A stretch of DNA of 64,000 nt, from positions 62,001 through 126,000 of the forward strand of contig NZ_NPKH01000034.1 of NCBI RefSeq assembly GCF_002284535.1, written 5' to 3'. Below are positions 8,643 to 14,792 of this stretch, in pieces. The translations under genes were made by a program, and so were the position numbers. The notes under the pieces were generated by a model, which ran no database searches, had not been told where the DNA came from, and was given only the letters and a program-made list of their open reading frames with translations. Positions within the stretch are counted from its first letter, which is position 1. Each line of letters starts with the position of its first letter. The stretch comes from Mesorhizobium wenxiniae (GTDB lineage Bacteria > Pseudomonadota > Alphaproteobacteria > Rhizobiales > Rhizobiaceae).

Positions 8643-8683
8643 CCCCCTCTGTCCTGCCGGACAGTCCGGCAGGACAGAGGGGG
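8643..8683. repeat. Near-perfect 41-bp palindrome (type B repeat) between ydcT and ydcU
   Basis: CCCCCTCTGTCCTGCCGGAC at 8643-8662 is followed by one base and its exact complement at 8664-8683. The same CTGTCCTGCCGGACA core and flanking GGGGGGCGC recur as the arms of the large inverted repeat at 53037-53196, so it is a dispersed element and not a local coincidence. It sits 52 bases after the ydcT stop and 31 bases before the ydcU start, so any transcript must read through a very stable stem. Confidence 0.85.
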
Positions 8684-8714
8684 GCGCGAAGGAACGCAAC
8701 CGGTCGACGAAGCC

Positions 8715-9680
8715 ATGACTCTGACCGCTGCCCAGGCAAAACCTGCCCCAGCCCTCCTTCCTCGCGCCCGCGGCTTGCGCGGCGCGCTGTCGGACCTGTT
8801 CTGGCGCAGGCCCAAGCTTCTGCTGCTGTTGATGCTGCTGCCGCCGGTGCTGTGGCTCGGCATCGTCTATATCGGCTCGCTGTTCGCACTGCTCTTGCAG
8901 AGTTTTTTCTCGATCGACGAATTCTCCGGCCTCGTCAACCGTGAATTCACGCTGAAGACCTATGGCGATCTGCTGCAGGCCGCAAATCTCGACATCATCT
9001 TGCGCACGGTGACGATGGCGGCCCTGGTCACGTTCGCCTCCGCGATCGTCGCCTTTCCCATCGCCTATTACGCGGCGCGCTATGCGCGCGGCCGCTGGAA
9101 GGCGCTGTTCTATCTCGGCATCATGCTGCCGCTGTGGTCGAGCTATCTGGTCAAGATTTACGCCTGGAAGCTCATCCTCGCCAAGGAAGGCATCCTGACC
9201 TGGCTGCTCGCCAAACTGCATCTTCTATGGCTGCTCGATGCCTGGCTGTCGCTGCCGATCGTCGGCGGTAATTCCCTGTCGGTGTCGTCCACCGGCACCT
9301 TCATCGTCTTCGTCTACGTCTGGCTGCCCTTCATGATCCTGCCGGTGCAGGCGGCACTCGAGCGCGTGCCCGGCAATCTGGTCGAGGCCTCGTCCGATCT
9401 CGGGGCCTCGCCCGGCCAGACCTTCCGCAACGTGCTGTTCCCGCTGGCGCTCCCGGGCATCGTCGCCGGCTCGATCTTCACCTTCTCGCTGACGCTCGGA
9501 GATTACATCATCCCGCAGATCATCGGCACCTCGCGGCTGTTCATCGGCCAGGCCGTCTATTCGCAGCAGGGCACCGCCGGCAACATCCCGCTCGCCGCCG
9601 CCTTCACCGTGGTGCCCATCGTCATCATGGGCTTCTACCTCTGGGGCGCCAAGCGCATGGGGGCCTTCGATGCGCTCTGA
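8715..9680 (+). CDS. ydcU: Inner-membrane permease of the YdcSTUV importer (PotB type)
   Basis: 321 aa, six predicted membrane segments, beginning with the stretch LLLLLMLLPPVLWLGIVYIG near residue 35. The cytoplasmic EAA loop reads EASSDLGASPGQTFRNVLFP near residue 235, the surface that docks on the ATPase. Length is close to E. coli YdcU (about 313). The last 11 bases overlap the start of the second permease gene, so they are translationally coupled. Confidence 0.9.
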   Translation: MTLTAAQAKPAPALLPRARGLRGALSDLFWRRPKLLLLLMLLPPVLWLGIVYIGSLFALLLQSFFSIDEFSGLVNREFTLKTYGDLLQAANLDIILRTVTMAALVTFASAIVAFPIAYYAARYARGRWKALFYLGIMLPLWSSYLVKIYAWKLILAKEGILTWLLAKLHLLWLLDAWLSLPIVGGNSLSVSSTGTFIVFVYVWLPFMILPVQAALERVPGNLVEASSDLGASPGQTFRNVLFPLALPGIVAGSIFTFSLTLGDYIIPQIIGTSRLFIGQAVYSQQGTAGNIPLAAAFTVVPIVIMGFYLWGAKRMGAFDAL

Positions 9681-10485
9681 TGGCTCACCATCCGCTCCTC
9701 TCGGCCTGAAGATCGCCGCTGCCTGCGGCTTGCTGTTCCTGCATCTGCCGATATTCCTGATCTTCATCTATGCCTTCACGACCGAGGAAAGGAGCTTCGT
9801 CTGGCCGCCGCCGGGGCTGACGACGCAATGGTTCGCCGTCACCTGGAACCGCCCGGACGTGTGGCAGTCGCTGTCGCTGTCGGTGCGTGTCGCCGCTATC
9901 TCGACGCTCGTCGCCCTGGTCCTCGGCACGCTCTGCGCGGCCGCCGTGTCGCGAACACGGTTCTTTGGCCGCGAAACCATCTCGCTGCTGGTCATCCTGC
10001 CGATCGCGCTGCCCGGCATCATCACCGGCATCGCGCTGCGTTCAGCGTTTTCGCTGGCCGAGATTCCGTTCTCGTTCTGGACGATCGTGCTCGGCCACGC
10101 CACCTTCTGCGTCGTCGTTGTCTACAACAACGCTGTCGCCCGCTTTCGCCGCACCTCCGGCTCGATGATCGAGGCATCGATGGACCTTGGCGCCGACGGC
10201 TTCCAGACCTTCCGCCATGTCGTGCTGCCCAACATCGCCACCGCCCTGCTCGCCGGCGGCATGCTTGCCTTCGCGCTGTCGTTTGACGAGGTCATCGTCA
10301 CCACCTTCACCGCCGGCCAGCAGCAGACGCTGCCGATCTGGATGCTGGAAGAGCTGATCCGTCCGCGCCAGCGCCCGGTCACCAATGTCGTCGCCATGGT
10401 CGTCGTGCTGGTGACGCTGCTGCCCATCCTCGTCGCCTATTACCTCACCCGCGACGGCGACCAGATCGCCGGTTCGGGCAAATGA
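9670..10485 (+). CDS. ydcV: Inner-membrane permease of the YdcSTUV importer (PotC type)
   Basis: 271 aa with about six hydrophobic segments and the EAA motif EASMDLGADGFQTFRHVVLP near residue 170, typical of PotC/YdcV. It partners ydcU as the heterodimeric channel. The start ATG overlaps the end of ydcU, and the aldehyde dehydrogenase begins 29 bases after its stop, behind AGGGAGAG. Confidence 0.9.
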   Translation: MRSDGSPSAPLGLKIAAACGLLFLHLPIFLIFIYAFTTEERSFVWPPPGLTTQWFAVTWNRPDVWQSLSLSVRVAAISTLVALVLGTLCAAAVSRTRFFGRETISLLVILPIALPGIITGIALRSAFSLAEIPFSFWTIVLGHATFCVVVVYNNAVARFRRTSGSMIEASMDLGADGFQTFRHVVLPNIATALLAGGMLAFALSFDEVIVTTFTAGQQQTLPIWMLEELIRPRQRPVTNVVAMVVVLVTLLPILVAYYLTRDGDQIAGSGK

Positions 10486-10514
10486 CGTCAAGAATCCATA
10501 AGGGAGAGACTTCC

Positions 10515-11942
10515 ATGGACACCAAGATGCTGATCGGCTCGAAATTCGAGAAGGGCACCGAAACCGAGGAACCAATCCTCAATCCGAAGACCGGGGCGAC
10601 CATCCTCAACCTGCCCGAAGCGAGCCAGGCGCAGATCGAGGCAGCGGTGCTGGCGGCCGAAAAGGCCTTCGTCACCTGGTCGCGCACCACACCGGCGCAG
10701 CGCTCCGGTTATCTCCTAAAAATCGCCGATCGCGTCGAGGCCGCGGCACAAGATTTCGCTGCCCTCGAGGCGCTCAATTGTGGCAAGCCAATCAATGCCG
10801 TGCTCAACGACGAGATCCCGGCGATCGTCGACTGCTACCGCTTCTTTGCCGGCGCTGTCCGCTCGATGCCCGGCCAGGTCGCCGGCGAATACATCCCCGG
10901 TCACACTTCGATGGTCCGCCGCGATGCCATCGGCGTCGTCGCCTCGATCGCGCCATGGAACTATCCGCTGATGATGATGGCCTGGAAGCTGGCGCCGGCG
11001 ATTGCCGGCGGCAACACCGTCGTCTTCAAGCCGTCGGAGCAGACGCCGCTGACCTCGCTGAAGCTGGCGAAGATCCTCGCTGAAATCCTGCCGGAAGGTG
11101 TCGTCAACGTTGTGCTCGGCCGCGGCGACAGCGTCGGCAACACGCTGATCAACCACCCGAAAGTCAACATGATTTCGATCACCGGCGACGTCGCCACCGG
11201 CAAGAAGGTGCTGCAGGCGGCAGCCAAATCGGTCAAGCGCACGCATCTCGAACTCGGCGGCAAGGCGCCGGTCATCGTCTTAGAAGATGCCGACCTCGGC
11301 GCGGTGATCAATGGCCTGCGCGCCTTCGGCTACTACAATGCCGGCCAGGACTGCACTGCCGCCTGCCGCATCTATGCCGGCAAGAAGATCTACGACAAGC
11401 TCGTCGCCGACCTTTCCTCCGCCGTCTCGACCATCAAATACAACCGCTCCGACGACACCGAGAACGAGATCGGGCCGCTCATCTCACGTCGCCAGCGCGA
11501 CCGCGTCTCGAGCTTCGTCGAGCGCGCCTCGGAACTGAAGCACATCGAGATCACCACCGGCGGCAAGCCGGGCGAGGGCTCCGGCTTCTTCTACCAGCCA
11601 ACCGTCGTCGCCGGCGCGCTGCAGGAAGACGAGATCGTGCGCCGCGAAGTATTCGGGCCGGTTGTCTCCGTTACCCGCTTTTTCGAGGTCGACGAGGCGG
11701 TGAACTGGGCCAATGACAGCGACTATGGCCTCGCGTCCTCGGTGTGGACCAAGGATGTCTCGCGCGCCATGGCGACAGCCGCTCGGTTGCAATATGGCTG
11801 CACCTGGATCAACACCCATTTTATGCTCACCAATGAGATGCCGCATGGCGGGCTGAAACAGTCCGGCTACGGCAAGGACATGTCACTATATGCCTTGGAA
11901 GACTACACGGCCGTCCGCCATGTGATGGTTGCGCACGGGTAG
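10515..11942 (+). CDS. patD: Gamma-aminobutyraldehyde dehydrogenase
   Basis: 475 aa aldehyde dehydrogenase. It is very close to E. coli YdcW/PatD along its length: NCGKPINAVLNDEIPAIVD, GHTSMVRRDAIGVVASIAPW, MELGGKAP-type glutamate loop (LELGGKAPVIV), YYNAGQDCTAACRIYA with the catalytic cysteine, and the ending GGLKQSGYGKDMSLYALEDY. The enzyme oxidises 4-aminobutanal, made from putrescine, to GABA with NAD+. The ATG at 10515 follows AGGGAGAG. It is the last gene of the importer operon, which couples uptake to catabolism. A putrescine aminotransferase that would make the aldehyde is not in the window, so the upstream step is either encoded elsewhere or done by another enzyme. Betaine aldehyde is a less likely substrate. 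Confidence 0.92.
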   Translation: MDTKMLIGSKFEKGTETEEPILNPKTGATILNLPEASQAQIEAAVLAAEKAFVTWSRTTPAQRSGYLLKIADRVEAAAQDFAALEALNCGKPINAVLNDEIPAIVDCYRFFAGAVRSMPGQVAGEYIPGHTSMVRRDAIGVVASIAPWNYPLMMMAWKLAPAIAGGNTVVFKPSEQTPLTSLKLAKILAEILPEGVVNVVLGRGDSVGNTLINHPKVNMISITGDVATGKKVLQAAAKSVKRTHLELGGKAPVIVLEDADLGAVINGLRAFGYYNAGQDCTAACRIYAGKKIYDKLVADLSSAVSTIKYNRSDDTENEIGPLISRRQRDRVSSFVERASELKHIEITTGGKPGEGSGFFYQPTVVAGALQEDEIVRREVFGPVVSVTRFFEVDEAVNWANDSDYGLASSVWTKDVSRAMATAARLQYGCTWINTHFMLTNEMPHGGLKQSGYGKDMSLYALEDYTAVRHVMVAHG

Positions 11943-11946
11943 TCTC

Positions 11947-11992
11947 CCTTCTCCCCGTTGACGGGAGAAGGTGGCCCGAAGGCCGGATGAGG
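11947..11992. repeat. Dispersed palindromic repeat (type A) after patD
   Basis: CCTTCTCCC (11947-11955) and GGGAGAAGG (11963-11971) form a nine-pair stem with a seven-base loop, five bases after the patD stop. GGCCGGATGAGGGCC follows at about 11981-11995. It matches the element at 7451-7531 and can serve as the operon terminator, though no T-run follows. Confidence 0.7.
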
Positions 11993-12109
11993 GCCAGCAC
12001 AAGCCTTTGGCAAGCTGGCGCCACCGCTCATCCGCCTGTCGGCATCTCTCCCGGTCACGGCGAGAAGAACTGCTACTCCACGATGCAATAGATGTTCCAT
12101 AGGCTGGCC

Positions 12110-12651
12110 GACAAGACATAGGGCTGCTGCCTCGCGCAGCGCCCCTGCACAGCGTGTGGCACGTGCCGGGCTGTCGAAGCGCGACATCATCAGCTCGCCA
12201 TGCATACCTGCCGCGCTGCCACCATGGCGCCCGACCAACAGCCGCCATGTTTCCTGAAAGCGTTGGTTGCGCTCGCTCCCCATGCGGTCGCGAGCCGCGC
12301 CGTATCATAGATCCGGGTCGCCAGAAGAGCGGCCAGCAAGCGCTCCGCCTCGGCCACGGCGCGCTCGCCGGTCAGGAATTCCTCGATCAGGTCGGCAACC
12401 CGTTCCACATCGCCAGTCCAGATCGGATGATCGCGCCCGGGGCCCTTCGACCAGCCGCGCATTCGCGATCTTCCTGGCCAGGAAGCGGCTGGCGTCGGGA
12501 TCGACCGCGCATCGTTGCGGCGATGGATCAGCAGCGTCGGAGCGCAGATCGCCGCCACCACGCCGCCTACGTCTATCCCGGCATTCATGCGCGCCAGGGC
12601 GGCGGCCGCCGTCGGGCTTGTCGGACAGCCGCTCGAAGCGACCCCACCATG
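12110..12651 (-). pseudogene. Relic of an alpha/beta hydrolase-adenylate cyclase fusion, C-terminal piece
   Basis: Reading leftwards from 12651, the frame gives the end of an alpha/beta hydrolase (SPTAAAALARMNAGID, then APTLLIHRRNDA, then DHPIWTGDVERV). This runs into the beginning of a class III adenylate/guanylate cyclase domain (EEFLTGERAVAEAERLLAAL). Another frame continues with FDSPARATRCAGALREAA near 12178-12124, the conserved cyclase block after TxGDGF. The catalytic aspartate region is scrambled and the rest of the cyclase is missing. Hydrolase-cyclase fusions of this layout are common in rhizobia, which is the basis for the call. It is non-functional: at least two frame changes and no start. 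Confidence 0.7.
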
Positions 12652-12809
12652 CTTCTTTCCGCCCTTCTCGCCCAGCGCCTTCGCAGCCGGGTCTTTGCCA
12701 TCGTCTAGGAGTTCGTCGGCTTCCTCACCTACGGCAATACGCATGACGCGGACGGCATTGCCGATCACATCAGCGGGGCGTTTCTGGCCTTAGGTCCGGT
12801 TGGCATCTT

Positions 12810-13241
12810 CTATTGCCCAACTATGGATGCCGCCGATCGCGCCGACGTTATCGGATCGGTGTGACGCAGGACGATCCTCCATGCGCCATCCTCCCGCCGG
12901 AAGATGGTGGTGGTCCGAAGCGCAATCGGCACCACTGTGTCGGCACCGCCGACTTTGGATTGGAACCGCTCGATCTCGATGATGTATCCCAAGTCCGCCG
13001 TCGCGTACTCGGAGATGCGCTCAAAGCCAATGATCTCGCCGTCCCGGTAGTTGGTGGCAGCTCGATTCATCGTCTCAGCCGCTTTTGTCCATCCCTTAGC
13101 CGGTGGACCGAACGGGTTCGCGATTATCACGTCGTCGCGACGCGAATAGAGGCTCTTTAGGGGCTCAGGATCGCCCTTCACAAAAGCGCCCAACGCTATA
13201 TGGTCCTGCTCGATGAATTTCGTTAGGTCGGAGCTCAACAT
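12810..13241 (-). CDS. SnoaL-like/NTF2-fold protein (DUF4440 type)
   Basis: 143 aa. Residues such as IEQDHIALGAFVKGDPEPLKSL (first helix, shortened here), VIIANPFGPP, and the closing strand pair TTTIFRREDGAWRIVLRHTD are the hallmark of the SnoaL_3/DUF4440 ketosteroid-isomerase-like fold. Such proteins are small homodimers with a hydrophobic pocket; the reaction cannot be predicted. The ATG at 13241 is chosen over TTG/GTG codons a few residues upstream. The gene is intact although both flanks (12110-12651 and 13344-13524) are pieces of one broken gene, so it may have arrived with the event that disrupted the hydrolase-cyclase gene. Confidence 0.72.
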   Translation of the reverse strand: MLSSDLTKFIEQDHIALGAFVKGDPEPLKSLYSRRDDVIIANPFGPPAKGWTKAAETMNRAATNYRDGEIIGFERISEYATADLGYIIEIERFQSKVGGADTVVPIALRTTTIFRREDGAWRIVLRHTDPITSARSAASIVGQ

Positions 13242-13343
13242 TTCAACGCCCACCAAACTTGGTTACCAAAAAACCAATCATATCGCACATGAATTGCGAG
13301 AGCGAGCGGCGCGCAAGACCGCCGGATTCCAAACTGAGACACT

Positions 13344-13524
13344 ACCCGGCCGCGAGAACGCCGAAAGCGCTTCAACAGACGGCTGTAGCCTCGTCTTCCA
13401 AATGCAGGTCGAGGTTTGAGATGAAGCCCGGTACGAAGACGAGATCGAACGAGCCTTGGCCGACCACCTGATAGGCGATCCGCACGTCGCCGCTAAGGGC
13501 ATATCGAGTTTCGATCGGCCTCAC
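13344..13524 (-). pseudogene. Relic of the alpha/beta hydrolase-adenylate cyclase fusion, N-terminal piece
   Basis: From a GTG at 13524, the frame gives IETRYALSGDVRIAYQVVG, then FDLVFVPGFISNLDLHLED. This is the conserved beginning of the hydrolase domain whose end is found at 12651-12110. A stop follows at 13372, and the next conserved block (ALSAFSRPG) appears in a different frame at 13370-13344. The middle of the hydrolase, about 150 residues, is replaced by the SnoaL-like gene. The rest of 13257-13649 holds no gene that I can support. Confidence 0.68.
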
Positions 13525-13649
13525 GCAAATGTCCCGCCCGGCCAGACGATTTCTTGTCGCCAACCATAGCAGAGGCGTACCGTTTGCGGCAGCCAAACTT
13601 TAGAGAGTTGGAATATAAGACCTTTGGCGACCGGGAGGCTGTTGTCGGA

Positions 13650-13970
13650 CTATTTCTGCGGAGCGGCGCGCTCGGCCTGCGCAGGCCCACGCCCGGTGTA
13701 GCCGATGCTCGTATCGGCCTGTTCTGCGGTCTTGGGCCGCTTGATCTTGGCGGAAGCAGCCACAACGAGTTCGTTGAAGCCTTCACCGCCGTCGTCCAGC
13801 ATCTCGAATAGCTGCCGCCGCATCCTCGGCTCCCAGAACTTGTTGATGTGCTCGGCAACGCCGGCAATGCCTTCCTCGCGCGGCTTGGAATGGAAGAAAT
13901 CGGCGATCTGGTTGGCCATGCGCACCAGCTTTTCCCCGGTGCTCATGATGTGTTCTTCGTCATGCGACAT
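13650..13970 (-). CDS. fdsD: Formate dehydrogenase delta subunit
   Basis: 106 aa. The block STGEKLVRMANQIADFFHS followed by GVAEHINKFWEPRMRRQL identifies FdsD. It is a small soluble subunit found with NAD-dependent molybdenum formate dehydrogenases and thought to help assembly or stability. The ATG at 13970 overlaps the end of fdhD by 11 bases. It is the last gene of the fds operon. The C-terminal 30 residues are low-complexity and probably disordered. Confidence 0.9.
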   Translation of the reverse strand: MSHDEEHIMSTGEKLVRMANQIADFFHSKPREEGIAGVAEHINKFWEPRMRRQLFEMLDDGGEGFNELVVAASAKIKRPKTAEQADTSIGYTGRGPAQAERAAPQK

Positions 13971-14790
13971 GCTTGGCAACTCCGCAAACCACCCGGTCAG
14001 GGTGGGTGAAAATATCGAAATCATCGCCGCGCACCAGCGCCACCAGCGTCATTCCGGCGGTCTCGGCCGTGCGGATGGCAAGGGCGGTCGGCGCCGAAAC
14101 GGCGATGATGATGGCAGCACCGATGGCGGCCGTCTTCTGCACCATCTCCACCGACACACGCGACGTCACCACGACCGCGCCCGACGCACCTGAGATACCG
14201 GCTTTCGCCAGCGCACCGGCGAGTTTGTCCAGGGCGTTGTGGCGGCCGACATCCTCGCGCGCCATGACGATGCCCTTGCCGGGCACGTAGAAGCCGGCGG
14301 CATGTACCGCTCCGGTCTCCGTGTGCAGCGGCTGCACTTTCGACAAGAGCTTGACCGAGCGGGTGATGTCCTCCACACCAAGCGTAAGCTTGGACGAACC
14401 GACCGCATCGACCGAGCGCATCGCTTCCTCGATCGACTCGATACCGCATAGCCCACAGCCGACGGGGCCGGCGAGCCGTCTGCGCCGCGCCTGGAAGCGC
14501 GTGTTGGCCCGGTCCTTCAACCGGATCTGGATGTCGATCCCGGCGCCGAGATACTCGACCTCGATCGCCTCGATCTCTTCTGGCGCAGCGATAATGCCCT
14601 CGGTGAGCGAGAAGCCGAGCGCGAAATCTTCGAAGTCGGCCGGGCTCGCCATCATCACCGCATGCGTGGTGCCGGCAAAGGAGAACGCCACCGGCGTCTC
14701 CTTCGGCACCATGCGGTTGGCGGCGGTGGTGCCGCCGGCGCGGTGTGCCAGCCGCGATATCTGCGTCGTTGCTTTGCGGCGCACGGCCAA
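13960..14790 (-). CDS. fdhD: Formate dehydrogenase accessory sulfurtransferase
   Basis: 276 aa. FdhD (FdsC in some fds operons) passes sulfur to the bis-MGD molybdenum cofactor before insertion into the alpha subunit. The CGLCG motif near residue 112 carries the two loop cysteines; MASPADFEDFALGFSLTEGI and EDVGRHNALDKLAGAL are the family signatures. It begins two bases after the fdsA stop, and fdsD overlaps its 3' end, so it is made together with the enzyme it activates. Confidence 0.93.
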   Translation of the reverse strand: MAVRRKATTQISRLAHRAGGTTAANRMVPKETPVAFSFAGTTHAVMMASPADFEDFALGFSLTEGIIAAPEEIEAIEVEYLGAGIDIQIRLKDRANTRFQARRRRLAGPVGCGLCGIESIEEAMRSVDAVGSSKLTLGVEDITRSVKLLSKVQPLHTETGAVHAAGFYVPGKGIVMAREDVGRHNALDKLAGALAKAGISGASGAVVVTSRVSVEMVQKTAAIGAAIIIAVSAPTALAIRTAETAGMTLVALVRGDDFDIFTHPDRVVCGVAKHVA

Positions 14791-14792
14791 GA

